Below, piece by piece: positions 53,145 through 61,574 of a stretch of DNA of 64,000 nucleotides. Position numbers and translations under genes: made by a program. The notes under the pieces were generated by a model. It had not been told where the DNA came from and did no database searches. It saw only the letters and a list, made by a program, of their open reading frames with translations. Source of the stretch: UBA1231 sp045123185 (lineage in GTDB: Bacteria; Bacillota_I; Bacilli_A; ML615J-28; CAG-313); assembly GCA_045123185.1 (NCBI GenBank), contig JBGVIL010000026.1:1-64000 (forward strand). Direction: 5' to 3'. Position 1 is the stretch's first letter; each line of letters opens with the position of its first letter.

Positions 53145-53630
53145 ATGGAATGTGATAAAAATTGTAGTACATGTCAGTCAACATGTGGCAAGGTTTGTCC
53201 TGTATGTGGGGCAACTGCAATTGGAGTAAATACTGCAACGGTATTAAATTTGACAGATGTTGAAGTAAATGTAAATGATCATTTTTATTTATGTTTAAAC
53301 GGAAAATGTAACGCTGCGTATTTTAGCGATTTAGGAACATTAATAGAAAAAACTGAAGTCAAAGTTCCAATTTGGTTTAAAAGTAATTTCTTCGAGTATA
53401 TTGTTTGCTACTGTAGAAAGATATATTTAAGAGATGTTATTAAAGCTGTATTTTCGTTAGAGAACCCTACTAAAGAAGAAATAATAAAATTCTTAGGAAA
53501 AGATAATATTGAAAGCAATTGTGTTGCAAACAATCCTACAAGCAAAAGTTGCGATTTATTATTTGAAAATGCAATTGAATATGCAAAAGAATTAAAAGAA
53601 CAACAAAATAATGAGAAAGAAAGACAATAA
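53145..53630 (+). CDS. CopZ N-terminal-like metal-binding protein
   Basis: A 161-residue Cys-rich protein. An N-terminal Cys cluster (CDKNCSTCQSTCGKVCPVCG) is followed by a domain resembling the zinc/[2Fe-2S] domain of CopZ N-termini (Csac_0668-like): FYLCLNGKCNAAYFSDLG near 46-63, KVPIWFK near 71, and VCYCRKIYLRDVIKAV near 84. It lacks the heavy-metal-associated domain of CopZ. The C-terminal ~60 residues are Lys/Glu-rich. The start follows TAGGAGG. It precedes folD by 19 nt, probably in one operon. Role in metal or electron handling is inferred. Confidence 0.7.
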   Translation: MECDKNCSTCQSTCGKVCPVCGATAIGVNTATVLNLTDVEVNVNDHFYLCLNGKCNAAYFSDLGTLIEKTEVKVPIWFKSNFFEYIVCYCRKIYLRDVIKAVFSLENPTKEEIIKFLGKDNIESNCVANNPTSKSCDLLFENAIEYAKELKEQQNNEKERQ

Positions 53631-53649
53631 TTTGTCTTGGAATATATAT

Positions 53650-54489
53650 ATGATTTTATTAGATGGAAAAAAAGTTTCAAAAGATATTAAAGATAATTTA
53701 AAACAAGAAGTTTTAAACATCATAAATGAAAACAAAAGAGCTCCACACCTTGCGATTGTATTAGTCGGAAATGTTATGGCTAGTCAAATTTATGTAAAAA
53801 ATAAAATTAAAGCATGCGAATACACGGGTATAAGAGCAACATTAATAAGAAAAGAAGAAACAGTAACAAATGAAGAACTTGTTTCTTTAGTTAACGAGTT
53901 AAATAATGATAATGAAATAGATGGTATAATTGTTCAATTGCCGCTTCCTAAACATATAGATGAACAATTAATTATTAATACAATTAGTTCAACAAAAGAT
54001 GTTGATGGTTTTGGTATAGAAAATAAAGGAAAATTATTTAGCGGATTAGAATGTTTCAAAAGTGCTACACCTTTTGGTATTATTAAGCTTTTAGAAGCGT
54101 ATAATATAGATATTACCGGAATGAATGCGGTAGTAGTTGGTAGAAGTAATATCGTTGGTAAACCGATGAGTATTATGTTGCTTGATAAAAACGCGACTGT
54201 TACTATTTGCCATTCAAGAACAAAAGATTTAAAAAAAGTTACTAGTCAAGCTGATTTATTGGTAGTTGCGATTGGTAAAGCAAAGTTTATTAAAGAAGAC
54301 ATGGTCAAAGAAAACACAATTGTTATTGACGTTGGAATGAACAGAGATGAATTTGGTTTATGTGGAGATGTCGATTTTGAAAATGTTTCAAAAAAAGCAT
54401 CATATATTACACCAGTTCCTGGCGGAGTAGGTCCATTAACAATTGCAATGTTATTAACTAATACATTATTGGCATATAAAAGAAAATAG
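53650..54489 (+). CDS. folD: methylenetetrahydrofolate dehydrogenase/cyclohydrolase
   Basis: Bifunctional one-carbon enzyme converting methylene- to formyl-tetrahydrofolate with NADP. The 279-residue product has the catalytic Lys in SQIYVKNKIKACEYTGI near 50-66, IVQLPLPKHID near 96, the Rossmann motif VVVGRSNIVGKPMS near 162, and PVPGGVGPLTIAMLL near 255. I start at 53650, giving the family N-terminus MILLDGKK; a longer reading from 53611 overlaps the upstream gene and has no better ribosome site. Confidence 0.95.
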   Translation: MILLDGKKVSKDIKDNLKQEVLNIINENKRAPHLAIVLVGNVMASQIYVKNKIKACEYTGIRATLIRKEETVTNEELVSLVNELNNDNEIDGIIVQLPLPKHIDEQLIINTISSTKDVDGFGIENKGKLFSGLECFKSATPFGIIKLLEAYNIDITGMNAVVVGRSNIVGKPMSIMLLDKNATVTICHSRTKDLKKVTSQADLLVVAIGKAKFIKEDMVKENTIVIDVGMNRDEFGLCGDVDFENVSKKASYITPVPGGVGPLTIAMLLTNTLLAYKRK

Positions 54490-54504
54490 AAAGAAGGGTT
54501 AATT

Positions 54505-55053
54505 ATGGTTATTGTAGGACTTGGTAATCCTGGTTCAAAATATGAACAAACAAGACATAATGTCGGATTTATGTTTGTTGATAAATTAGCAGAAAGTTAT
54601 AATGCGAACTTTGTTTTAGATAAACAAAAGGAAGCGTTAATTGCAGATATATATATTGATGGAAAAAAACACCTATTAGTTAAGCCTGTTACATATATGA
54701 ATAATTCGGGTAATGCTGTTATTAAAGTATTAAATTATTGGAATATAGACCCTAGTGAATTAATTGTGGTATATGATGACATGGATTTAGAAGTTGGAAA
54801 GATTCGTATTCGTAAATTTGGGTCTGCTGGTGGACATAATGGAATGAAATCAATTATTTCACACATCCAAACACAAGATTTTAAGCGTATTAGAATTGGG
54901 ATTGGAAGATCGATTGATAATATTGAACATGTTTTAGGAAAGTTTAAACCTAGTGAAAAGCCATTAATAGAAGAAGCTGTGTCTTTAGCACCAAATTTAA
55001 TAATAGATTATTTAGCTAAAGGCATTGATTTCTTAATGAATCGGTACAACTAA
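54505..55053 (+). CDS. pth: peptidyl-tRNA hydrolase
   Basis: Recycles peptidyl-tRNA released from stalled ribosomes. The 182-residue protein has GLGNPGSKYEQTRHNVGF near 5-22 (catalytic His), PVTYMNNSG near 62, VVYDDMDLEVGKIRIRK near 88 (catalytic Asp) and GSAGGHNGMKSII near 106. Its stop overlaps the mfd ATG by one base; pth-mfd adjacency is conserved in Bacilli. Confidence 0.96.
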   Translation: MVIVGLGNPGSKYEQTRHNVGFMFVDKLAESYNANFVLDKQKEALIADIYIDGKKHLLVKPVTYMNNSGNAVIKVLNYWNIDPSELIVVYDDMDLEVGKIRIRKFGSAGGHNGMKSIISHIQTQDFKRIRIGIGRSIDNIEHVLGKFKPSEKPLIEEAVSLAPNLIIDYLAKGIDFLMNRYN

Positions 55054-58000
55054 TGTTTGATATTATAAAATATTTTAATAGTCATAGTAAATATGACAAG
55101 ATAGTTAATCAAATACTAGGTTCTAAAAGAACATATATATATAATTCTGCAAACACAATTCAAAAATTGTTAACTTTCAAGTTATTTAACAAATTAAACA
55201 AAACAATTATAATCGTATATCCTAATATATTTGAAGCAAGTAAGGCCTATGAAGACTACTTGGAATTAACCGAAGCTGATCAAATCAGCTTTTTTCCTGT
55301 TGAAGAACTAGTTGCTAGTGAACTAATTGCATCAAGTAATACATATCGATTAGAAAGAATTAAAACAATATTCAAAATAATTAATAATGTTCCTCAAATC
55401 ATTATAACTTCGGTTGAAGGAATAACAAGAAATGTATTAAATAAAGATAAATTAAAGAATGCTATTTTAAAAATCAAAAAAGAAGATATATATAATAGAA
55501 ATGCTTTATTACAAGATTTAGTAATTAGGGGTTATCAAAAAGTAACAATAGTTGAAAATCCGGGTACTTATAGTGTGCGAGGAAGTGTAATAGATATATA
55601 TCCAATTAATTTTGATAACCCAGTTAGAATTGAGTTTTTTGATAACGAAATTGATAATATTAAAATTTTTGATGTTTCATCTCAAAGAAGTATTGAAAAA
55701 CTAAATGAAGTACATATATATCCCTTTTATGATATTGTTTATAATGATGATGAAATACCAGCCATAAAAGAAAGAATTTTAAATACACAGCTATATAATG
55801 AGAAGACAATAAATGTAATAAATAATATTGAACAACATTATATGTTAGATCAATTATATTTATACTTACCATATATCGACCCAACATTCCAAACATTTAC
55901 CGATTTATTGGATGATAAGATAGTCTTTGTTTCTAATTATTTAAAAGCAATTGACAAAGAACAAATTAATTATAATGAATTATATGAATATATATCTAAT
56001 ACTAAATTTGTGCCAAATATGGAATTCTTTAAAACGCTTGAAGAAATACTTGCATGTAGTGATAAAAGTTTAATATTCGAAAGTTTTGGGGTCGAAAATA
56101 AAGAAATAAACTATGATCTTTCTATTGATATGCAAACTTCAAATAATGTTGAATATAATAATTATTTATCTAGTATGATAAAAGAGTTTAAACTAAATAC
56201 GGATAAAACATATATAGTTACACATTATGACGAAACAAAACTAAAACTAATTAAAGATTTATTGGATTCTGAAAATATTTCATATTCTTTAAATGATGCT
56301 GTATCAAAAGGAAAAATAAATTTACTGGTTTCTAACAATGCTTTAGGATTTGTAGATTATGAACTAAATGTAGAAATTGTAACACCAAAGGAATTTGCTG
56401 CGAACAAGATATATAAAAAATCTAAATATAACCAAGAACAAAATAAAACTGTTCAAATATATAATAAAGAAGAACTAACTATTGGTGATTACGTAGTACA
56501 TCAAGATTATGGTATTGGTCAATATAAAGGCATAAAAACAATTGATAATAAAAAAACAAAAAATGACTACTTAATGATTGAATATGCTGATGATGGAAAA
56601 CTTTATGTTCCTGTTGAAAAAGTATATATATTACAAAAGTATTTAGGTAGTTTCGACAAAGTCCCTAAACTTACTAAATTAAATACAAAAGAATGGAAAA
56701 AGAAAAAAGCTAAAGTAAAAGAGAAACTAATAGCGATTGCAAAGGACTTAATTAAAACACAGGCAAAAAGGGAATCATTAAAAGGATATATATATAATAA
56801 AGATTCTGAAGAACAACAAATGTTTGAAAATGATTTTGATTATATCGAAACAATTGATCAAATTAAAGCAATTGAAGATGTTAAAAGAGATATGGAATCA
56901 GAACGTCCTGTTGACAGATTAATTTGTGGAGATGTAGGCTTCGGAAAAACAGAAGTAGCGATGCGCGCTGCATTTAAAGCTGTTGATAATGGAAAACAAG
57001 TTGCGGTTTTAGCTCCAACTACTGTTTTAACAAGACAACATTTTTATTCTTTTAAAGAAAGATTTGAAAAATATGGAATGCGTGTTGAACTGTTGAATAG
57101 ATTTGTTGATGCAAAAGATGTTAAAACAGTACTAGACGGATTAGAAAGAGGATATGTTGATATTGTGATCGGAACACATAGACTTTTATCTGATGATGTT
57201 AGATTTAAGAATCTTGGAATGTTAATAATTGATGAAGAACAAAGATTTGGTGTGCTTCATAAAGAAAAGATTAAACATTTAAAAGCTAATGTTGATGTTC
57301 TTTCACTTTCAGCAACTCCAATTCCAAGAACTCTACAAATGTCTTTGTCTGGATTAAAAGAAATGAGTTTAATTGAAACACCACCGGTTAATAGAAAAAG
57401 TATCCAAACATATGTGTTAAAAACAAACGAGTCAGTTATTAGAGAAGCAATCTATCGTGAAATGTCAAGAGGAGGTCAAACTTTTTATTTGTTAAATCGA
57501 ATTGATCGATTAGATAACTTAGCAGCAAAAATAAAAAGATTAATCCCAAAAGCAAAAGTTGCAATTATTCACGGAAAAATGGATAAAGAACATATAGAGG
57601 AAGTATTAAATGATTTTTTAGATAAAAGATATGATGTATTAGTGTGTACAACAATTGTTGAAACTGGTATGGATATACCTAATGCTAATACTTTAATCAT
57701 TGAACAAGCTGACCATTTAGGTCTTTCTCAACTTTATCAAATAAGAGGAAGAGTTGGTAGAAGTGAACAAGTGGCTTATGCCTATTTGATGTACGATTCT
57801 GATACACGTTTAACTGATGTTGCAGAAAAAAGATTAAATGCTATTAAAGAATTTACAGCATTGGGTAGTGGATATAAAATCGCAATGCGTGATTTATCAA
57901 TAAGGGGTGCTGGAGATATTTTGGGAAGTGAACAATCTGGATTTATCAATGACATCGGTATTGAACTATATATGCAAATGTTAGAAGAAACGCTAGATGA

Positions 58001-58487
58001 AGAAAAAGGTATTAAAAAAGATGAGAAAGAAGAAACTCAATTTAATTTAAATATTTCTAAAACTGTTGATTCAAGCTATGTTGATGATGATGCCATCAAG
58101 ATTGATATTCATCAATCCATTAGTAAAGTTTATACTAAAGAACAAGCCGAAAACTTAATACAAGAATTTACTGACCGTTATGGAAAGTTAAACAATGAAT
58201 TAAGAATTTATATATATAGTAAATATTTGGAAACATTATTAAAACAAAAAGGAATTGAAAAGTATAAAGTGTTAGATAACAAGGTTGAATTAAACTTTGA
58301 TCAAGACCATACTAAAAATATTCAATATATATATTTCTTAAAAACAGCTAAGAGTATTGCTCCTAGATGGATATATGAATATAAAATGAATAAGATATAT
58401 ATCACTATTAATATTAATGAAGATAATAAAATGTACTCTGATAATAGTTATATATATCAACTTATTAATTTTATGGAAAAAATGTAA
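55053..58487 (+). CDS. mfd: transcription-repair coupling factor Mfd
   Basis: Releases RNA polymerase stalled at lesions and recruits UvrA. The 1144-residue protein has the UvrB-like N-terminal module, the polymerase-interacting RID (IGDYVVHQDYGIGQYKGI near 475), and the RecG-like motor: Walker A GDVGFGKTEVAMRAAF near 629, DEEQRFGV near 728, the TRG/motif VI region QLYQIRGRVGRSEQVAYAYL near 898, and the C-terminal UvrA-inhibiting domain. The coding sequence is unusually rich in TATATATA, mostly at Tyr/Ile pairs. Confidence 0.97.
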   Translation: MFDIIKYFNSHSKYDKIVNQILGSKRTYIYNSANTIQKLLTFKLFNKLNKTIIIVYPNIFEASKAYEDYLELTEADQISFFPVEELVASELIASSNTYRLERIKTIFKIINNVPQIIITSVEGITRNVLNKDKLKNAILKIKKEDIYNRNALLQDLVIRGYQKVTIVENPGTYSVRGSVIDIYPINFDNPVRIEFFDNEIDNIKIFDVSSQRSIEKLNEVHIYPFYDIVYNDDEIPAIKERILNTQLYNEKTINVINNIEQHYMLDQLYLYLPYIDPTFQTFTDLLDDKIVFVSNYLKAIDKEQINYNELYEYISNTKFVPNMEFFKTLEEILACSDKSLIFESFGVENKEINYDLSIDMQTSNNVEYNNYLSSMIKEFKLNTDKTYIVTHYDETKLKLIKDLLDSENISYSLNDAVSKGKINLLVSNNALGFVDYELNVEIVTPKEFAANKIYKKSKYNQEQNKTVQIYNKEELTIGDYVVHQDYGIGQYKGIKTIDNKKTKNDYLMIEYADDGKLYVPVEKVYILQKYLGSFDKVPKLTKLNTKEWKKKKAKVKEKLIAIAKDLIKTQAKRESLKGYIYNKDSEEQQMFENDFDYIETIDQIKAIEDVKRDMESERPVDRLICGDVGFGKTEVAMRAAFKAVDNGKQVAVLAPTTVLTRQHFYSFKERFEKYGMRVELLNRFVDAKDVKTVLDGLERGYVDIVIGTHRLLSDDVRFKNLGMLIIDEEQRFGVLHKEKIKHLKANVDVLSLSATPIPRTLQMSLSGLKEMSLIETPPVNRKSIQTYVLKTNESVIREAIYREMSRGGQTFYLLNRIDRLDNLAAKIKRLIPKAKVAIIHGKMDKEHIEEVLNDFLDKRYDVLVCTTIVETGMDIPNANTLIIEQADHLGLSQLYQIRGRVGRSEQVAYAYLMYDSDTRLTDVAEKRLNAIKEFTALGSGYKIAMRDLSIRGAGDILGSEQSGFINDIGIELYMQMLEETLDEEKGIKKDEKEETQFNLNISKTVDSSYVDDDAIKIDIHQSISKVYTKEQAENLIQEFTDRYGKLNNELRIYIYSKYLETLLKQKGIEKYKVLDNKVELNFDQDHTKNIQYIYFLKTAKSIAPRWIYEYKMNKIYITININEDNKMYSDNSYIYQLINFMEKM

Positions 58488-58511
58488 AATAAAGGTATGA
58501 ACTAAAAAAAA

Positions 58512-58536
58512 ACACCACATAATAATTATGAGGTGT
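58512..58536 (+). promoter_or_regulatory. inverted repeat covering the spoVT ribosome-binding site
   Basis: Arms ACACCACATAAT and ATTATGAGGTGT pair with one mismatch around a single central A. The right arm contains GAGGTG, the only good Shine-Dalgarno for spoVT (ATG at 58544). In RNA the hairpin would hide the ribosome site; in DNA it could be an operator. Confidence 0.65.
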
Positions 58537-58543
58537 ATATATA

Positions 58544-59071
58544 ATGAAAGCAACAGGAGTAGTAAGAAGAATAGATGATTTGGGACGAATTGTAGTCCCT
58601 AAAGAAGTTAGAAGAACTATGAGAATTAAAGAAGGGGAATCGCTTGAAATATTCGTTGATGGAACAGATAAAATTGTTTTAAAAAAGTATTCTCCAGTTC
58701 AGAATGTTAATGATTTTGTAAGTGAGTTTGTTGATAGTATTTATGCTTCTAACAAGAAAGATATCGTAATTACGGACAACGAAAAAGTAATTGCAGTGGC
58801 CGGAAATTATCGCAAAGACATTATTGGCAGAAGAATTACTTTAAGACTTGAAGATAAGATACAAAAAAGAAATACTCAAGTGATTGACTCCACAGATAAA
58901 TTTGAAATATGTGAAAACATTGACATGAAAAAACCCGCCATTTTAAAACCGATAAATGTATATGGAGATATTATCGGATGTGTTATTGTAAGTAGTGATA
59001 AAATTGGTGATGTTGAAAAGTCTCTAGTTGAATTCAGTAGTACTTTTATGAGTAGATATTTAGAAGGATAA
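58544..59071 (+). CDS. spoVT: AbrB-family sporulation regulator SpoVT
   Basis: A 175-residue transcription regulator. The N-terminal AbrB swapped-hairpin domain reads MKATGVVRRIDDLGRIVVPK followed by EVRRTMRIKEGESLEIF, and a GAF-like C-terminal domain follows (~60-175). SpoVT modulates sigma-G genes in the forespore. The family member Blimp/AbrB is shorter, so full length argues for SpoVT itself. It follows mfd, as in Bacillus. Its ribosome site lies in a hairpin. Confidence 0.95.
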   Translation: MKATGVVRRIDDLGRIVVPKEVRRTMRIKEGESLEIFVDGTDKIVLKKYSPVQNVNDFVSEFVDSIYASNKKDIVITDNEKVIAVAGNYRKDIIGRRITLRLEDKIQKRNTQVIDSTDKFEICENIDMKKPAILKPINVYGDIIGCVIVSSDKIGDVEKSLVEFSSTFMSRYLEG

Positions 59072-59098
59072 GCAGCAAACATACTGCTTATTTTTTTA
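59068..59098 (+). terminator. terminator after spoVT
   Basis: Stem ATAAGCAG/CTGCTTAT, 8-nt loop, followed by TTTTTTTA; overlaps the spoVT stop. Confidence 0.9.
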
Positions 59099-59114
59099 TT
59101 AAATTATAAATCTT

Positions 59115-59143
59115 TTGCAAAAAAGAACTGGTTATGATATAAT
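59115..59143 (+). promoter_or_regulatory. fba promoter
   Basis: TTGCAA (59115-59120), 17-bp spacer with extended TGA, TATAAT (59138-59143). Confidence 0.88.
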
Positions 59144-59186
59144 AATGTCGAAAAAAATAAAATTACAATTTTGGAGGTATTTACAA

Positions 59187-60047
59187 ATGGCACTAGTTAG
59201 TATGACTGGTATGCTTGAAAAAGCAAGAAAAGAAAAATATGCAGTTGGTCAATTTAATATCAACAACCTTGAATGGACAAAAGCAATTCTATCAACTGCA
59301 CAAGAAAACAATTCGCCTGTTATTCTTGGTGTATCTGAAGGTGCAGCAAAATACATGGGTGGATTTGATACTGTTGTAGGAATGGTTAAAGGTTTAATTA
59401 AAAACTTAAACATTACTGTTGATGTAGCTTTACATTTAGACCATGGACAAAGTTTTGAAAATTGTAAAAAAGCAATCGACGCTGGATTTACATCTGTTAT
59501 GATTGATGGTTCTCATCATCCACTTGCAGAAAATATTAAAATGACAAAAGAAGTTGTTGATTATGCACATGCTAGAGGTGTTAGTGTTGAAGCCGAACTT
59601 GGAACAGTTGGTGGAAATGAAGACGGAGTTATCGGTGGTATTAAATATGCCGATTGTGGTGAATGTGTAAGTTTATGTAAAGATGCTGAAATTGATGCTC
59701 TTGCACCTGCTTTAGGATCAGTACATGGTCCATATAAAGGAGAACCAGTTTTAGGATTCAAAGAAATGGAAGAAATTGGTTTAGCAACTCAAAAACCACT
59801 AGTATTACACGGTGGAACAGGTATTCCAGATGATTTAATTAAACGTGCTATTTCTTTAGGTACTTGCAAAATCAATGTTAATACAGAATGCCAATTAGCA
59901 TTTAATAAAATCTTAAGAGACTTCTTAGCTGATCCTAAAAATGCTGCAGTATACGACCCAAGAAAACTTTTAGGCCCTGCTACTAAAGGAATCGTTCAAG
60001 CTGTTACTGAAAAAATGAACGTATTTGGTTCAGTAAACAAAAACTAA
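59187..60047 (+). CDS. fba: class II fructose-bisphosphate aldolase
   Basis: Zinc-dependent glycolytic/gluconeogenic aldolase, 286 residues. Zinc ligands and catalytic Asp lie in VALHLDHGQSFENCKKAI near 77-94, with VMIDGSHH near 102, EAELGTVGG near 131, PALGSVHGPYKG near 172 and VLHGGTGIPDDLI near 205. The start at 59187 follows TTGGAGG; upstream ATGs fall in the promoter/leader. Monocistronic with strong promoter and terminator, as expected for a central glycolytic gene. Confidence 0.97.
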   Translation: MALVSMTGMLEKARKEKYAVGQFNINNLEWTKAILSTAQENNSPVILGVSEGAAKYMGGFDTVVGMVKGLIKNLNITVDVALHLDHGQSFENCKKAIDAGFTSVMIDGSHHPLAENIKMTKEVVDYAHARGVSVEAELGTVGGNEDGVIGGIKYADCGECVSLCKDAEIDALAPALGSVHGPYKGEPVLGFKEMEEIGLATQKPLVLHGGTGIPDDLIKRAISLGTCKINVNTECQLAFNKILRDFLADPKNAAVYDPRKLLGPATKGIVQAVTEKMNVFGSVNKN

Positions 60048-60058
60048 ATGATTAATAA

Positions 60059-60087
60059 AAAAAGTAAGTTTTAAAAAACTTACTTTT
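60059..60087 (+). terminator. terminator after fba
   Basis: Stem AAAGTAAGTTTT/AAAACTTACTTT followed by TTATTTTAC. Confidence 0.85.
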
Positions 60088-60135
60088 TATTTTACAAAAT
60101 TTAAAATTATATATATAATTAAAGTGGTGATGAAA

Positions 60136-61017
60136 ATGAAATTTGTAGCTTATTTATTATTATACAATAGAATAGAAGGTTCAGAAGTTTTAAATGAAAC
60201 TATAAATGATATGTTGACTTATTTAAAAGAAGTGGATACGTTATATATATTTAACTATCATAAACATTCACAAAAAACTTTAATTGATGTTTTAAAAATA
60301 TATAAAAATATTGAGTATGTAGATTTACAAGATCGTGGACAAGTTGCTAATTATAGTGCTGCTCTTAAACATGCTATGACCATAAATGCAGATTATGTGA
60401 CCGTCATTGAAAAAGGTTATTTTTATGAAGACAACTCATATCACGAAATAAAACGAATGATTATTCAAAAAGAAATAAGTGATGATGTCGCAGTTATTAC
60501 ACCAATTCCAGTTTTAACATGTGAATCTAAAAATGATACTAAAGAAATAAGTAGAGAAGTTAAAGGTGCTAAACTAACCGGAGCATTTATTAATTTACAT
60601 ATATATAAACAAACAGAAGGATTTTATTTACCATATTACCAAACAACGTTTGATTACGATTACTGTTTAACTGTTAGACACATGGGCTATAAAGTAATAT
60701 TAATGAATAACTTAATTTTAAGGAATAGAAATTTCAAAATGTTAACTAAGAATTTCTTGTGGCATCATTATTATGGATATGCCAGAGGTATTTATGAACT
60801 TTATTATGAAACAAGAAATCGTATGTATCTATGGGAAAAGTTTAAAAACATTGATCCACAATATGTAAAGATTGATAAAAAGATTCAGTCGGCAGAAATT
60901 AAGGAAATGCGACTATTTGAAAAGAAATTCAAAGAAAAAAAGAATATTATGAAACAAGCAAGACTTGATTATCGTCTTGGAAAAATGGGGAAAGCATTTG
61001 AAGAAATTAACTTTTAG
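60136..61017 (+). CDS. GT2-like glycosyltransferase family protein (rhamnosyltransferase-like)
   Basis: A 293-residue cytosolic protein with a GT-A/GT2-like layout: VAYLLLYNR at the start, then an NYSAALKHAM segment near 71 typical of the nucleotide-sugar site, GAFINLHIYKQTEGFYLPYY near 154, and FDYDYCLTVRHMGYKV near 177. A YYETRNRMYLWEKF segment near 230 resembles the RN motif of rhamnosyltransferases. The DxD position appears to read VIEKG, so metal binding may be altered or the enzyme inactive. I chose the ATG at 60136 (GGTG six bases before); GTG 60124 and ATG 60130 are alternatives. Acceptor unknown; cell-surface polysaccharide inferred. Confidence 0.65.
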   Translation: MKFVAYLLLYNRIEGSEVLNETINDMLTYLKEVDTLYIFNYHKHSQKTLIDVLKIYKNIEYVDLQDRGQVANYSAALKHAMTINADYVTVIEKGYFYEDNSYHEIKRMIIQKEISDDVAVITPIPVLTCESKNDTKEISREVKGAKLTGAFINLHIYKQTEGFYLPYYQTTFDYDYCLTVRHMGYKVILMNNLILRNRNFKMLTKNFLWHHYYGYARGIYELYYETRNRMYLWEKFKNIDPQYVKIDKKIQSAEIKEMRLFEKKFKEKKNIMKQARLDYRLGKMGKAFEEINF

Positions 61018-61049
61018 TCTCGATTTTTATCGGGACTTTTTTATTTTTT
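61016..61049 (+). terminator. terminator before the S10 operon
   Basis: Stem AGTCTCGAT/ATCGGGACT, four-base loop, followed by TTTTTTATTTTTT. Confidence 0.9.
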
Positions 61050-61081
61050 ATATAAATTTTGTAAATAAATTATCATATCAT

Positions 61082-61110
61082 TTGCCAAAAAATGGACTTT
61101 TTGGTAAAAT
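61082..61110 (+). promoter_or_regulatory. S10 ribosomal operon promoter
   Basis: TTGCCA (61082-61087), 17-bp spacer, TAAAAT (61105-61110). Confidence 0.75.
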
Positions 61111-61115
61111 ATCAA

Positions 61116-61214
61116 AGGCTTAAATGTAGGCGGAGATTTGCGAGGTTGCTGATACGCACGGGAGCGTTGTCATTGACTGTCTATCAGGTAATTCGCAATG
61201 AGCCGAAAGCTTAA
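61116..61214 (+). ncRNA. structured leader RNA of the S10 operon
   Basis: A G/C-richer island in an A/T-rich setting, directly after the promoter. Nested stems are visible: GGCT/AGCC (61118-61121 and 61201-61204, approximate), TTGCGA/TCGCAA (61138-61143/61193-61198) and CTGATA/TATCAG (61149-61154/61182-61187), with an inner CGC/GCG. No terminator follows, so it probably acts on translation or stability, for example as a ribosomal-protein autoregulatory site. I cannot assign it to a named RNA family with certainty. Confidence 0.65.
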
Positions 61215-61237
61215 AAATAAGTAATAAGGAGGCTAAC

Positions 61238-61546
61238 ATGGCAAAAGAAAAGAAATTAAGAATAAGATTATTATCTTATGATCACAGATTAATTGATGAA
61301 TCTGCGAAGAAAATTGTTGAGACTGCGAAAAGAACTGGTGCTAAAGTATCAGGTCCAATCCCACTACCAACAGAAAAAGAAGTATTTACTGTTATCCGTT
61401 CACCACACAAATATAAAGATAGTCGTGAACAATTTGAACGTCGTACTCACAAACGTTTAATTGATATCGTAAATATTACGCCAAAAACTATGGATGCGTT
61501 AGTTCATTTAGAATTACCATCTGGTGTTGAAATCGTTCTAAAATAA
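61238..61546 (+). CDS. rpsJ: 30S ribosomal protein S10
   Basis: The 102-residue protein matches S10: KLRIRLLSYDHRLIDESAKK near 6, GPIPLPTEKEVFTVIRSPH near 39, and the C-terminal RLIDIVNITPKTMDALVHLE. S10 also serves as NusE in antitermination. It is first gene of the S10 operon, with an AAGGAGG site, preceded by a structured leader. Confidence 0.98.
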   Translation: MAKEKKLRIRLLSYDHRLIDESAKKIVETAKRTGAKVSGPIPLPTEKEVFTVIRSPHKYKDSREQFERRTHKRLIDIVNITPKTMDALVHLELPSGVEIVLK

Positions 61547-61574
61547 TAAATGAGAAAGAAGGAGGAATAAACTC

